A DNA stretch of 37,924 nucleotides from Ectopseudomonas mendocina (GCF_008041835.1 NZ_VRYE01000023.1:1-37924), one strand, 5' to 3'. Shown: positions 10,320 to 19,008, counted from the first letter of the stretch. The notes: generated by a model not told the origin, from the letters alone. A program made the numbers and translations.

Positions 10320-12110
10320 ATGTCCTGGGACTCACTTCCCCTCCTGTTCGTCGGCGCCCTGCTGATCTGGGTGCTGTATGCCTTCGTCCGCGAGAAGTGG
10401 AGCCCGGACATCGTCGCCGCTATCGCCGTGGCCGCCTTGCTGGTCAGCCAACTGCTGACGCCGGGCGAAGTACTCAGCGTGCTGTCCAACTCCGCCCCCG
10501 TGACCATCGCCTGCATGTTCGTGCTCTCCGCTGCTCTGGAGCGCACCGGCTGCATCGACGCTCTCGGCAACTGGCTGGGCAATCTGGTCGGCACCAGCCC
10601 GATTCGCGTGCTCACTGGCCTCACCGTCACCGCGTTGGTGGTATCGGCCTGCCTCAACAACACACCAGTGGTTGCCATCCTCACCCCGGTGGCCATTGCC
10701 CTGGCACGCCGCGCCGGCACTTTGCCGTCCAAGCTGCTGATTCCGCTGTCCTACGCCACCATCCTCGGCGGCACCCTGACCATGATTGGCACTTCGACCA
10801 ACATCCTGGTCGACGGTGTCGCACGCAAGGCCGGCATGACGCCCTTCGGCATCTTCGAAATCACCGGCGTGGGTCTGGTCATGGCCGCTTTCGGCATGCT
10901 CTATCTGCTGACCATCGGCCACCGCCTGCTGCCCGAGCGGGAAACCCTGTCACGCCAGTTGCGCCCGGACCTGGCGCGTACCTTCATGACCGAGCTGCTG
11001 GTACCACACGACTCGCCGATGATCGGCAAGACCCTGCATGAGGCCAATCTCAACGGTGGCAGTGGCTTGCAGGTACTCAAGCTGTTCCGTGACGAACAGG
11101 AACTGACCGCCCCCGGCGCCGACACCCTGCTGGCCAGCGGTGACCGCCTGGTGCTGCACGGTCAGGTCAAGGATGTGGTGGAACTGCGCGAAAGCGGCCA
11201 CCTGAGCTTCAACCGTGGCGACGCCTTCGAGACCATCAGCAGCCATGACGTGATCCTCGCCGAGGCCATAGTCGGGCGTAACTCGCGCTACAGCCACCGC
11301 CCCATGCGCGACCTCGACCTCACCGCACGTTACGGCATCGCCGTGCTCGCCGTGCATCGCCAGGACGAGAACGTGCAGGGCAACCTCGACGACTTCGAGC
11401 TGCAGTTCGGCGACGTGATGCTGGTCGAAGGCACCCCGGCGCAGATCAAGCGCTTCGCCGACAACGGCGAGCTGATCAGCCTCAATGCCGTGCAGGAGCG
11501 CGCCTTCCGCCGCGACAAGGCGCCCATTGCCATTCTCGCGACCCTGGCCGTGATGCTGCTGGCCGCCTTCGGCGTGATGCCCATCGAGGGCCTGGCGATC
11601 ATCGGCGCCGTGACCGTACTGGCCACCCGCTGCCTGGATGTGGAAGACGCCTACAAGGCGGTGGACTGGAAGATCCTCAGCCTGATCTTCGGCATGCTGG
11701 CCATCAGCATCGCCATGGACAAGGTGGGCCTGGTCAAGCTGCTCGTGGAGAACGTCATGGGCTGGCTGCCCTGGGCCGGGCCGCTGCTGATGCTGAGCTT
11801 CATCTACCTGTTCACCTCGATCCTCACCGAGATGCTGTCGAACAACGCGGTGGCGGTGCTGGTGACGCCCATCGCCATCGGCATGGCTCAGCATCTGGGC
11901 GTCGATCCGCGCGCCTTCGTGGTCGCGGTGATGTTCGCTGCCAGCGCCAGCTTTGCCACCCCCATCGGCTACCAGACCAACACCTTCGTCTACAACGCTG
12001 GTGGCTATCGCTTCACCGACTTCATGAAGGTCGGCATTCCGTTGAACCTGCTGCTGTGGGGCGTGGCAACGCTGGTCATCCCCTGGTTCTTCCCGCTGAC
12101 GCCGATCTAG
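10320..12110 (+). CDS. SLC13/CitM-type permease with two central RCK_C domains
   Basis: A 596-residue inner-membrane transporter of the ion-transporter (IT) superfamily, which covers dicarboxylates, sulfate and Na+/H+ exchangers. N-terminal helices carry NNTPVVAILTPVAIALARR and the ILGGTLTMIGTSTNILVDG motif; the C-terminal half carries TEMLSNNAVAVLVTPIAIG and SFATPIGYQTNTFVYNAGGY, the duplicated substrate-binding loops. Two soluble TrkA-C/RCK_C domains (about residues 223-290 and 310-383) interrupt the halves, so gating by a nucleotide or similar ligand is possible. The start at 10320 is preferred because AAGG lies six bases upstream; ATG at 10314 and the open frame from 10251 are alternatives. 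Substrate is not predictable. Confidence 0.8.
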   Translation: MSWDSLPLLFVGALLIWVLYAFVREKWSPDIVAAIAVAALLVSQLLTPGEVLSVLSNSAPVTIACMFVLSAALERTGCIDALGNWLGNLVGTSPIRVLTGLTVTALVVSACLNNTPVVAILTPVAIALARRAGTLPSKLLIPLSYATILGGTLTMIGTSTNILVDGVARKAGMTPFGIFEITGVGLVMAAFGMLYLLTIGHRLLPERETLSRQLRPDLARTFMTELLVPHDSPMIGKTLHEANLNGGSGLQVLKLFRDEQELTAPGADTLLASGDRLVLHGQVKDVVELRESGHLSFNRGDAFETISSHDVILAEAIVGRNSRYSHRPMRDLDLTARYGIAVLAVHRQDENVQGNLDDFELQFGDVMLVEGTPAQIKRFADNGELISLNAVQERAFRRDKAPIAILATLAVMLLAAFGVMPIEGLAIIGAVTVLATRCLDVEDAYKAVDWKILSLIFGMLAISIAMDKVGLVKLLVENVMGWLPWAGPLLMLSFIYLFTSILTEMLSNNAVAVLVTPIAIGMAQHLGVDPRAFVVAVMFAASASFATPIGYQTNTFVYNAGGYRFTDFMKVGIPLNLLLWGVATLVIPWFFPLTPI

Positions 12111-12142
12111 GGCATAAGCTGCGAATACAATGTTCTAACCCG

Positions 12143-12179
12143 AGGCCCGTTTCATTGCTCCAGCGCATTGACCGGGCCT
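12143..12179 (+). terminator. Probable terminator between permease gene and metY
   Basis: AGGCCCG (12143-12149) pairs with CGGGCCT (12173-12179) across a long loop, followed by TGTTGCTTT. It lies 33 bases after the permease stop. Confidence 0.45.
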
Positions 12180-12232
12180 TGTTGCTTTATCCATGCTGCG
12201 ATCCTTTCAATCTGCCCTGAAGGAACGCGCGC

Positions 12233-13510
12233 ATGAAATTGGAAACACTGGCCATCCACGCTGGCTACGACCCGGACCCGACCACCAAGGCGGTGGCAGT
12301 ACCGATCTACCAGACCAGCTCCTTCGCCTTCGACGACACCCAGCACGGCGCCGATCTGTTCGACCTGAAAGTCGCCGGCAACATCTATTCGCGCATCATG
12401 AACCCGACCAACGCCGTGCTCGAGGAGCGCGTGGCGGCGCTTGAAGGCGGCGTCGGTGCACTGGCCGTGGCCTCCGGCATGGCCGCCATTACCTATGCTA
12501 TTCAGACCGTGGCCGAGGCCGGCGACAACATCGTCTCGGTGGCCAAGCTCTACGGCGGTACCTACAACCTGCTGGCCCATACACTGCCGCGTTTCGGCAT
12601 CCAGACCCGCTTCGCCGCGCACGATGACATAGCCGCACTCGAAGCACTGATCGACGAGCGCACCAAGGCGGTGTTCTGCGAATCCATCGGCAACCCGGCC
12701 GGCAACATCGTCGACCTCAAGGCACTGGCTGAAGCCGCGCATCGCCACGGCGTGCCGCTGATCGTCGACAATACCGTGGCCACGCCGATTCTCTGCCGCC
12801 CGTTCGAGCATGGCGCGGATATCGTCGTGCACTCGCTGACCAAGTACATCGGTGGCCATGGCACCAGCATCGGCGGCATCGTGGTCGACTCCGGCCAATT
12901 CCCCTGGGCCGACAACAAGGCGCGCTTCCCGCTGCTCAATACGCCCGATCCCTCCTACCACGGCGTCACCTACACCGTAGCCTTCGGCCCTGCTGCCTTC
13001 ATCGGCCGCTGCCGCGTGGTACCGCTGCGCAACACCGGCGCGGCGCTATCGCCGTTCAATGCCTTCCTCATCCTGCAAGGCCTGGAAACCCTGGCCCTGC
13101 GCATGGAACGGCACACCGAGAACGCGCTGAAAGTCGCGCAGTACCTGCAAAGCCACCCGCAAGTGGCCTGGGTGAAATACGCCGGCCTGGCCGATCACCC
13201 CGAGCACGAACTGGCCCAGCGCTATTTCGGCGGCAAGCCGGCGGCGATCCTCTCCTTCGGCATCCAGGGCGGGCAGGAGGCTGGCGCGCGCTTCATCGAC
13301 GCGCTGCAACTGGTGGTGCGCCTGGTCAATATCGGCGACGCCAAATCGCTGGCCTGCCACCCGGCGTCGACCACCCACCGCCAGCTCAGCGACGAGGAAC
13401 TGCAGAAGGCCGGCGTACCGCGCGACATGGTGCGCCTGTCCATCGGCATCGAGCATATCGACGACATCCTCGCCGACCTGAGCCAGGCTCTCGAGGCTGC
13501 GCGCGGCTGA
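12233..13510 (+). CDS. metY: O-acetylhomoserine sulfhydrylase (homocysteine synthase)
   Basis: A 425-residue PLP enzyme of the Cys/Met-metabolism family. It makes homocysteine from O-acetylhomoserine (or the succinyl ester) and sulfide in the direct-sulfhydrylation route to methionine. The family's N-terminal block has [20 protein letters not shown], then [11 protein letters not shown]. The PLP-binding Lys is K204 in [17 protein letters not shown], and the C-terminus has [14 protein letters not shown] with [12 protein letters not shown]. The length of about 425 residues and the YDPDPTT element separate MetY from the shorter MetZ/MetB enzymes (about 400). AAGGA lies eight bases before the ATG. 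The location matches PA5025. Confidence 0.92.
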   Translation: MKLETLAIHAGYDPDPTTKAVAVPIYQTSSFAFDDTQHGADLFDLKVAGNIYSRIMNPTNAVLEERVAALEGGVGALAVASGMAAITYAIQTVAEAGDNIVSVAKLYGGTYNLLAHTLPRFGIQTRFAAHDDIAALEALIDERTKAVFCESIGNPAGNIVDLKALAEAAHRHGVPLIVDNTVATPILCRPFEHGADIVVHSLTKYIGGHGTSIGGIVVDSGQFPWADNKARFPLLNTPDPSYHGVTYTVAFGPAAFIGRCRVVPLRNTGAALSPFNAFLILQGLETLALRMERHTENALKVAQYLQSHPQVAWVKYAGLADHPEHELAQRYFGGKPAAILSFGIQGGQEAGARFIDALQLVVRLVNIGDAKSLACHPASTTHRQLSDEELQKAGVPRDMVRLSIGIEHIDDILADLSQALEAARG

Positions 13511-13569
13511 TCGCTTGAAAAGCCGCTGCTTCGGCTCCAGATAGGTGTCATTGCCGCTGGAGCCGAATC

Positions 13570-14004
13570 ATGAGCGATCCCCTGCTAATCCCCTGCCCGC
13601 ACTGCAACGGGCTCAACCGCATTCCCGCCGAACGCCTGGGTGACGCCCCACGCTGTGGTCGCTGCAAGAGCGAAGTGTTGCCTGGCGCGCCCATAACCCT
13701 CACGCAAGCCAACTTCCCCAGCCAGCTCAAGGGCGACCTGCCGTTGCTGGTGGACGTCTGGGCCAGCTGGTGTGGCCCCTGCCAGGCCTTCGCGCCGACC
13801 TTCCAGCAGGCCGCCGTGCAACTGCAAGGGCGCTGCCGACTGGGCAAACTGGACAGCGAAGCCAACCCCAACCTGGCCGGGCAACTGGGCATCCGCTCCA
13901 TTCCCAGCCTGATCCTGTTCAAGGGCGGCATCGAAGTGGCGCGTCAGAGCGGCGCCATGCCGCTACCGCAACTGCAGGCCTGGCTGCGCCAGCAGGGTAT
14001 CTAG
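13570..14004 (+). CDS. trxC: Thioredoxin 2
   Basis: A 144-residue cytoplasmic disulfide reductase with an N-terminal zinc ribbon, the feature that separates TrxC from TrxA. Zinc ligands are Cys9, Cys12, Cys29 and Cys32 (CPHC and CGRC). The thioredoxin fold follows, with the active site WCGPC (Cys68 and Cys71) and the cis-Pro segment IRSIPSLILF. GGAG lies eight bases before the ATG. In E. coli trxC is OxyR-controlled; no OxyR site is recognisable in the short 59-bp gap after metY. Confidence 0.93.
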   Translation: MSDPLLIPCPHCNGLNRIPAERLGDAPRCGRCKSEVLPGAPITLTQANFPSQLKGDLPLLVDVWASWCGPCQAFAPTFQQAAVQLQGRCRLGKLDSEANPNLAGQLGIRSIPSLILFKGGIEVARQSGAMPLPQLQAWLRQQGI

Positions 14005-14013
14005 CGTGCTTCT

Positions 14014-14076
14014 GTAGCCCGGATGTGATCCGGGGAAGCCGAGGTTCCAGGCATTCCCGGATTGCATCCGGGCTAC
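14014..14076. repeat. REP/BIME-like inverted repeat pair
   Basis: GTAGCCCGGATG (14014-14025) and its exact reverse complement CATCCGGGCTAC (14065-14076) face each other across 39 bases. The loop also contains CCGGGG and TTCCCGG arms. This TAGCCCGGATG unit is a widespread REP sequence in the stutzeri/mendocina side of Pseudomonas. It lies 9 bases after trxC and may also stabilise or end its mRNA. Confidence 0.7.
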
Positions 14077-14177
14077 GCCGCCTGAGCACTTCGGTCAGTC
14101 ACGGCGGTCACTACGGTCAATTGCACGGCAACTCACAACTCTTAGTCTGGCGGGACGCCCACCCAAGGAGTCGCACC

Positions 14178-14621
14178 ATGCCACTACCCGTGGAAATCGC
14201 CCGCCAACTCACCGAAGAACAGATCGCCTTCGTCAAACGCAGCGGCCTCAAGGCCGAAGTGCTGGAACCTGGTTTCGTGCGCCTGCGCATGCCCCTGCAA
14301 GGCAACCAGAACCACATCGGCAGCATGTACGCCGGCGCCCTCTTCACCCTGGCGGAGATTCCGGGTGGTGCCCTGTTTCTGACCAGCTTCGATGCCCAGC
14401 GCTTCTATCCCGTCATCAAGGAAATGAACCTGCGCTTTCGCCGCCCGGCCACCGTCGACATTCAGGTCGAGGCGCGCCTGTCGTCCGAGCAAATCGCTCA
14501 TTTGCAAGAGCAGGCGAACCAGCAGGGCAAGGCCGAATATGCACTCGAACTGCAGCTGACCGACGGCAGCGGCGAAGTGGTCGCAGAAAGTCGCGGCCTG
14601 TACCAATTGCGTTTACGCTGA
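14178..14621 (+). CDS. Hotdog-fold thioesterase-like protein (DUF4442/YiiD_C type)
   Basis: A 147-residue protein with the single-hotdog pattern of the PaaI/DUF4442 thioesterases: VRLRMPLQGNQNHIGSMYAGALFTLAEIPGG is split here as a substrate-contacting loop (residues ~34-64) on the central helix, then MNLRFRRPATVDIQVEA on a strand. Family members hydrolyse acyl-CoA thioesters, but many with this architecture have no tested substrate. AAGGAG lies seven bases before the ATG. In P. aeruginosa the equivalent position, next to a universal stress gene, holds a protein of similar size (PA5026). Confidence 0.7.
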   Translation: MPLPVEIARQLTEEQIAFVKRSGLKAEVLEPGFVRLRMPLQGNQNHIGSMYAGALFTLAEIPGGALFLTSFDAQRFYPVIKEMNLRFRRPATVDIQVEARLSSEQIAHLQEQANQQGKAEYALELQLTDGSGEVVAESRGLYQLRLR

Positions 14622-14664
14622 AGCACGTCGCTGACGGAGTCGCAATCGGTAACAGTCCCCTACC

Positions 14665-14710
14665 TTGTCACACGTCAAAAGAGCGGCTATCAGAACAGGC
14701 ACAATAAAAT
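14665..14710 (+). promoter_or_regulatory. Candidate Anr/FNR site and promoter of the uspA-type gene
   Basis: TTGTC-acac-GTCAA (14665-14678) fits the outer TTG-N8-CAA frame of the Anr/FNR box TTGAT-N4-ATCAA but misses inner bases. A -10-like TAAAAT (14705-14710) lies about 36 bases from its centre, near class II spacing. An alternative sigma-70 reading is TTGTCA (14665-14670), 17 bases, TATCAG (14688-14693). Confidence 0.35.
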
Positions 14711-14742
14711 TGCCGAGGGGTATCGGCAGGAGAGCCGTCACC

Positions 14743-15540
14743 ATGTTCAAGCACATCCTTATCGCCCATGACCTGCGCGACACAGCCGATATGGCCCTGT
14801 GTCGCGCCAGTCAACTCGCCAAGCAACACGGCGCCCACCTGACCCTGCTGCACGTGCTGGATCCGAGCCAGAACAGCGGGCAACACGAAAAAGCGCGCCA
14901 GGCGCTGGATCGCAGCCTGACGCAATATGCACCACCGGGCACCGAACTGCGCATGCTCAGTGGCAAACCTTCCGAGGTCGTGCTGCAACAGGTGCAGGAC
15001 AGCGGCTGCGATCTGCTGGTTTTAGGTGGCCATCAGCAGCGTCATGACTTCTTCTCCGGCACCAGCCTGGATCGTATCGCCCGCCGCTGCACCGTGCCCT
15101 TGCTGCTGGTCGCGCGTAACGATTTCAACCCTTATCAGCGAGCGCTGGCCGCCATCGACTTCTCCCTGTGCGCCTGCAGTGCGCTGGGCCAGGCTTACCA
15201 CCTGCTACCCGGCGATGCCGAACTGCATGCCCTGCACGTTTTCGAGCCCGACAAGGGCACGCCACAGGAAGTCGAGCTGCAATTGCAGACCCAGCGGAGC
15301 CTGATTGATCAGTTATTGCACGACGAAGTACAGAAACTGCCAGCGGGTGGCCCGAGACTGAGCCATGAAGTGCTGCAAGGTGGCATCCTGCGCAGCCTGC
15401 AGGAGCAGATCAAGACACGTCGCGGCGAACTGCTGGTACTCGGCAGCCACGGCCGCAGCGCCTTCTCCCAGGCACTGCTGGGTAGCCTGGCGCAGCACTT
15501 CCTGCACAAGGCGCCGTGCGACGTGTTCGTCGTGCGTTGA
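14743..15540 (+). CDS. Tandem universal stress protein (UspA family)
   Basis: A 265-residue cytoplasmic protein made of two UspA domains, like PA5027. Domain 1 (1-126) begins MFKHILIAHDL and ends with a degenerate nucleotide motif (GGHQQRHDFFSGTS). Domain 2 (127-265) ends with the canonical ATP-binding pattern G-2x-G-9x-G-S in LGSHGRSAFSQALLGS, then CDVFVVR. One competent and one degenerate site is common in tandem Usps. AGGAG lies ten bases upstream of the ATG. In P. aeruginosa several tandem Usps support survival under anaerobic energy starvation under Anr, and a degenerate Anr-like box lies upstream here. Confidence 0.85.
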   Translation: MFKHILIAHDLRDTADMALCRASQLAKQHGAHLTLLHVLDPSQNSGQHEKARQALDRSLTQYAPPGTELRMLSGKPSEVVLQQVQDSGCDLLVLGGHQQRHDFFSGTSLDRIARRCTVPLLLVARNDFNPYQRALAAIDFSLCACSALGQAYHLLPGDAELHALHVFEPDKGTPQEVELQLQTQRSLIDQLLHDEVQKLPAGGPRLSHEVLQGGILRSLQEQIKTRRGELLVLGSHGRSAFSQALLGSLAQHFLHKAPCDVFVVR

Positions 15541-15544
15541 ATCT

Positions 15545-15574
15545 CGCCGTGGTCTGCCTGAGGCAGCCACGGCG
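15545..15574. terminator. Bidirectional hairpin between usp and parA-like genes
   Basis: CGCCGTGG (15545-15552) pairs with CCACGGCG (15567-15574), extended inside by TCTGCC/GGCAG. It lies between the stops of two convergent genes 53 bp apart. No T-tract is present, so efficiency is uncertain. Confidence 0.55.
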
Positions 15575-15593
15575 CCTGGGCAGACTTAGCCGT

Positions 15594-16364
15594 TCAACTG
15601 GCGTTGAGCAGGTCGTGCAGCTCGACGAACTGCTGCGTCAGCTTGTGCCGTGCATCGAGATGAATCAGCGGCGTGCAGACCTGGTGCGATTCACGCATCT
15701 TCACCGAACTCATCAGATTCACCGGTAGTACCGGCAGCCCTTCGGCGATCAGCTCGTCCAGCAACTGCTGTGGCAAGGTGGCGCGCGGCTGAAACTGGTT
15801 GACCACGATACCCTCCACCTCAAGCGCCTCGTTGTGATCCTCCTTGAGCTCCTCGATCTCGGCCAGCAGACCATACAGGGCGTTGCGCGAAAAGCTGTCA
15901 CAGTCAAAGGGGATCAGCACACGATCCGCCGCGATCAGCGCAGAAACCGTATAGAAGTTCAGCGCCGGCGGCGTATCCAGGTAAATGTGATCATAGTCTT
16001 CGGCCAGCTCGTCGAGCAGTTTGCGCAGCTTGTTGATCTTGTGCTTCTGCTCAAGCTTGGGCTGCAACTCGGCCAGCTCGGCGGTGGCCGTAACCACATG
16101 CAGGTTATCGAACGGCGTCTCGTAAATATCCACCTTGCCCTTCTTGGCGAACGGGCCGGATGACAGCGTCTGCTTGAAGAAGTCGGCGATACCCATGGGA
16201 ATTTCCTCGCCGGTCAGCCCAGTGAGGTAATGGGTCGAGTTGGCCTGAGCGTCGAGGTCGATCAGCAGGGTACGATAGCCCTGCGCCGCACTGACGGCCG
16301 CAAGATTGCAGGCGATACTGGACTTGCCTACGCCGCCCTTCTGGTTGAACACCACACGCCGCAT
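15594..16364 (-). CDS. ParA/MinD-family P-loop ATPase
   Basis: A 256-residue ParA-type ATPase with the deviant Walker A KGGVGKSS near residues 9-16, LLIDLDAQANSTHYLTG as switch I and YLDTPPAL as Walker B. It is an orphan: no parB-like or centromere-like sequence lies beside it, so it is not the chromosomal Soj/ParA of the oriC region. Orphan ParA proteins position cellular cargo such as flagellar or chemotaxis complexes; here the cargo is unknown. The gene order matches PA5028. The start at 16364 is chosen over the open frame from 16418 because GGGAGG lies six bases upstream and MRRVVFNQKGG is the normal ParA N-terminus. Confidence 0.85.
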   Translation of the reverse strand: MRRVVFNQKGGVGKSSIACNLAAVSAAQGYRTLLIDLDAQANSTHYLTGLTGEEIPMGIADFFKQTLSSGPFAKKGKVDIYETPFDNLHVVTATAELAELQPKLEQKHKINKLRKLLDELAEDYDHIYLDTPPALNFYTVSALIAADRVLIPFDCDSFSRNALYGLLAEIEELKEDHNEALEVEGIVVNQFQPRATLPQQLLDELIAEGLPVLPVNLMSSVKMRESHQVCTPLIHLDARHKLTQQFVELHDLLNAS

Positions 16365-16451
16365 CGCACACCTCCCTGAGCCTGAATGACCTTGGATTCT
16401 ATGCAAAGGCTGTGACAAGCGCGAGGCGTTTGGTCATGCACTGACTAGCAA

Positions 16452-16478
16452 AAGCCAGGAGGCCACCGCGATGGCCTC
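16452..16478 (-). terminator. hemE terminator
   Basis: On the minus strand GAGGCCA-TCGCGG-TGGCCTC forms a perfect 7-bp stem (16459-16478), followed by CTGGCTTTTGC. It lies 16 bases after the hemE stop. Confidence 0.6.
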
Positions 16479-16494
16479 TGCAAACCGCCAGCTA

Positions 16495-17562
16495 TCAGCA
16501 GTGATATTGCGCAGACAGTTCGTGCACAGCCTCGAAGAAGGCTGCCGCGTTGGCGGGGTCGACTTCCGGGGTGATGCCATGGCCGAGGTTGAACACGTGA
16601 CCGCTGCCGGCACCATAGGCGGCCAGAATGCGCGCCACCTCGGCACGAATCGCTGCCGGCTTGGCGTAGAGCACCGCCGGATCCATATTACCTTGCAGAG
16701 CGACCTTGGCACCGACACGGGCACGGGCGCTGCCGATGTCGCACGTCCAGTCCAGGCCCAGCGCCTCAGCGCCGGTGTCCGCCAGGGATTCGAGCCACAG
16801 GCCACCACCCTTGGTGAACAGGATCACTGGCACACGACGCCCGTCGTGCTCGCGGATCAGGCCATCGACGATCTTCTTCATGTAGGCCAGGGAGAACTCC
16901 TGGTAAGCCGCAGCCGACAGCGCGCCACCCCAGGAATCGAAGATCTGTACCGCCTGCGCCCCGGCCAGGATCTGCCCGTTGAGATAAGCAGTGACCGACT
17001 GCGCCAGCTTGTCGAGCAGCGCGTGCAAGGCTTGCGGGTTGTCGTAGAGCATGGCCTTGGTCTTGCGGAAGTCCTTCGACGAACCGCCCTCGACCATGTA
17101 GGTGGCCAGCGTCCACGGACTGCCGGAGAAGCCGATCAGCGGCACGCGGCCACCCAGCTCGCGGCGAATGGTGCGCACGGCGTCCATCACGTAGCCCAGA
17201 TCCTTCTCCGGATCCGGCACCGGCAGCGCCTCGATGTCGGCCAGGCTGCTGACCACTTTCTTGAAACGCGGGCCTTCGCCGGTCTCGAAGTACAGGCCCT
17301 GGCCCATGGCATCGGGAATGGTGAGGATGTCGGAGAACAGAATCGCCGCGTCCAGTTGCGGGTAGCGATCCAGCGGCTGGATGGTGACCTCGCAGGCCAG
17401 CTCCGGGTTCTTCATCAGGCTCACGAAGTCGCCGGCCTTGGCCCGAGTCGCACGGTACTCCGGCAGATAGCGGCCGGCCTGGCGCATCATCCAGATCGGC
17501 GTGACATCCACGGGTTGCTTGAGCAGGGCACGAAGGAAACGGTCGTTCTTCAGGGCGGTCAT
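16495..17562 (-). CDS. hemE: Uroporphyrinogen decarboxylase
   Basis: A 355-residue cytoplasmic enzyme that removes the four acetate carboxyl groups of uroporphyrinogen III to give coproporphyrinogen III in haem synthesis. The signature [13 protein letters not shown] carries the substrate-binding arginines R27 and R31; [12 protein letters not shown] holds the catalytic Asp region; [15 protein letters not shown] is the second signature. The length equals that of P. aeruginosa HemE. The start at 17562 (MTALKNDRF) is preferred over the open frame to 17619, although the ribosome binding site is weak. The gene is expected to be essential, and its promoter must lie in the 46 bp between it and the cynS terminator. 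Confidence 0.95.
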   Translation of the reverse strand: MTALKNDRFLRALLKQPVDVTPIWMMRQAGRYLPEYRATRAKAGDFVSLMKNPELACEVTIQPLDRYPQLDAAILFSDILTIPDAMGQGLYFETGEGPRFKKVVSSLADIEALPVPDPEKDLGYVMDAVRTIRRELGGRVPLIGFSGSPWTLATYMVEGGSSKDFRKTKAMLYDNPQALHALLDKLAQSVTAYLNGQILAGAQAVQIFDSWGGALSAAAYQEFSLAYMKKIVDGLIREHDGRRVPVILFTKGGGLWLESLADTGAEALGLDWTCDIGSARARVGAKVALQGNMDPAVLYAKPAAIRAEVARILAAYGAGSGHVFNLGHGITPEVDPANAAAFFEAVHELSAQYHC

Positions 17563-17579
17563 GGCGGCATCCGGCGAAA

Positions 17580-17607
17580 AAAGTACGGGCATTTTCGCAG
17601 AGCGCAA
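17580..17607 (-). promoter_or_regulatory. Candidate hemE promoter
   Basis: On the minus strand TTGCGC (17607-17602), 16 bases, TACTTT (17585-17580). It starts directly after the cynS terminator stem, the only space left for a hemE promoter. Match to consensus is moderate. Confidence 0.35.
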
Positions 17608-17608
17608 A

Positions 17609-17640
17609 ACAAAAGGCACGGCGGGTGCCGTGCCTTTTGT
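17609..17640. terminator. Strong bidirectional terminator between cynS and hemE
   Basis: A perfect 14-bp stem: ACAAAAGGCACGGC (17609-17622), loop of 4, GCCGTGCCTTTTGT (17627-17640). The stem carries A-tract and T-tract on either side, so it works in both directions. It closes the cynABDS transcript 27 bases after the cynS stop and shields hemE from read-through. Confidence 0.85.
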
Positions 17641-17666
17641 CCATCGCGACGATATGCCGCGACGAT

Positions 17667-18107
17667 TTACCAGCTGCGGTAGGGCAGGAACTTGCCGTTG
17701 AGCACGATCTGCACACGGTCGCCCTTGGGGTCGGCGACGCGGGAAATGTCCATGCTGAAGTCGATGGCGCTCATGATGCCGTCGCCGAATTCCTCGTGGA
17801 TCAGCTCCTTGATGGTCTCGCCGTAGACGTTAATCATCTCGTAGAAGCGGTAGATCAACGGGTCAGTCGGCACGGCCTTGTCCCAGTGCTTGTGTGGGAA
17901 CGCCTGCAGTGCGGTGGAGACCTCCGCCGGCAATTCGAGCATCTCGCACAGGGCATCTGCCTGCGCCTTGGGCATGCTGTTCATGCCCAGGCAGGCGGAG
18001 GTCGTCCACACCGGCGACATGCCGATGCCCTGGCCAAGTGCGGCCCAGTCCAGGCCGAGGCGCTCTTTGGCGGCGGTGATGGTGATGCGCATCTGTTGCT
18101 TATCCAT
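17667..18107 (-). CDS. cynS: Cyanase (cyanate hydratase)
   Basis: A 146-residue enzyme converting cyanate plus bicarbonate to carbamate and CO2; carbamate then decays to ammonia and a second CO2. It allows cyanate detoxification and use as nitrogen source. The N-terminal half is helix-turn-helix-like. The C-terminal catalytic part is strongly conserved: [17 protein letters not shown] and [12 protein letters not shown]87, E90 and S113 correspond to the E. coli catalytic residues Arg96, Glu99 and Ser122, all present. The enzyme family is a decamer. Its ATG lies inside the last codons of cynD (8-base overlap), with AAGGAG inside the cynD frame, so translation is coupled. A strong terminator follows. 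Confidence 0.97.
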   Translation of the reverse strand: MDKQQMRITITAAKERLGLDWAALGQGIGMSPVWTTSACLGMNSMPKAQADALCEMLELPAEVSTALQAFPHKHWDKAVPTDPLIYRFYEMINVYGETIKELIHEEFGDGIMSAIDFSMDISRVADPKGDRVQIVLNGKFLPYRSW

Positions 18108-19008
18108 GGTGAAACTCCTTCACTGGGGTCAGAGGTAGGACCCTGGCGGCAGGTGCCGGCTCGTCCAGGGCGGGGTTGATTTCGGGCGGGAAGCCTTGCT
18201 CGTCGGCCACGGTGCGGCCGCGCAGCTCGTGCGAGCGGTTCACCAGAAAGTCCACGAGGTGGTTACGGATGCGGTAGTACGCCGGCTGATGAATCACTTG
18301 GTCACGCTGGCGCGGCCGTGGCAGGTCGATGCGTACCGACTCGGCGATACGCGCCTGCGGGCCATTGGTCATCAGCAGGATGCGGTCGGAAAGCAGGATC
18401 GCCTCGTCGATGTCATGGGTGATCATGAACACCGTCTGCTGGGTGGCGCTCCAGATCTTGATCAACTCGTCCTGGATCACCCCTCGGGTCAGGGCATCCA
18501 GCGCACCGAAGGGTTCATCGAGCAGCAGCAACTGCGGCTGGGTGGCGAAGGCACGGGCGATGCTCACGCGCTGGCGCATGCCGCCCGACAGTTGCGCTGG
18601 CTTGCGCGCCTCGGAGCCGCCCAGGCCGACCATTTCCAGGTACTTGCGGCTGTGTGCGCGGCGCTGCTCCTTCGACCACTTTGGAAACCGCGCACGCACG
18701 CCGAACTCGACGTTCTCCAGCGCACTGAGCCAGGGCAGCAGGCTGTAGTTCTGGAACACCACGCCGCGTTCGAGGCTGGGCCCGGCGACTTCCTTGCCGG
18801 CCATTTCCAGCGTGCCTTCACTGAAGCTATCCAGGCCGGCCAGCGCATTGAGGATGGTCGACTTGCCGCAGCCGGAGTGGCCGATGATGCAGACGAATTC
18901 GCCCTGATCCAGGCCGAAGTTGACATCCTCGAAGACCGTCAGCGGCTCGCTGCCAGGTTGCGGGAAACGCTTGGCCAGACGGCGGGCATCGAGAAAATAG
19001 CGGGGCAT
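18100..19008 (-). CDS. cynD: Cyanate/nitrate-type ABC transporter ATP-binding protein
   Basis: A 302-residue ATPase of the NrtD/SsuB/TauB group energising uptake of small anions. Walker A is GHSGCGKST (43-51), Q-loop Q86, signature LSGGMRQ (140-146), Walker B LLLLDEP (160-166), D-loop ALD and switch His198 (MITHD), all intact. The ~35-residue tail past the ATPase core is Pro/Ala-rich and ends in the cynS overlap. The start lies 4 bases after the cynB stop, with AGGAG seven bases upstream. Its place between cynB and cynS argues that cyanate is a substrate; homologues also move nitrate, nitrite or taurine. Confidence 0.9.
   Translation of the reverse strand: MPRYFLDARRLAKRFPQPGSEPLTVFEDVNFGLDQGEFVCIIGHSGCGKSTILNALAGLDSFSEGTLEMAGKEVAGPSLERGVVFQNYSLLPWLSALENVEFGVRARFPKWSKEQRRAHSRKYLEMVGLGGSEARKPAQLSGGMRQRVSIARAFATQPQLLLLDEPFGALDALTRGVIQDELIKIWSATQQTVFMITHDIDEAILLSDRILLMTNGPQARIAESVRIDLPRPRQRDQVIHQPAYYRIRNHLVDFLVNRSHELRGRTVADEQGFPPEINPALDEPAPAARVLPLTPVKEFHHG

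Noticed and set aside
13521..13536. Terminator after metY (AGCCG-ctgctt-CGGCT)
   Set aside because: A 5-bp stem with no T-tract; too weak to list.
15594..16364. Chromosome or plasmid partition locus
   Set aside because: There is no parB partner and no parS-like site beside it; the gene order matches an orphan ParA of Pseudomonas.
16471..17682. 403-codon plus-strand frame opposite hemE
   Set aside because: Shadow of hemE; no start signal and no family features.
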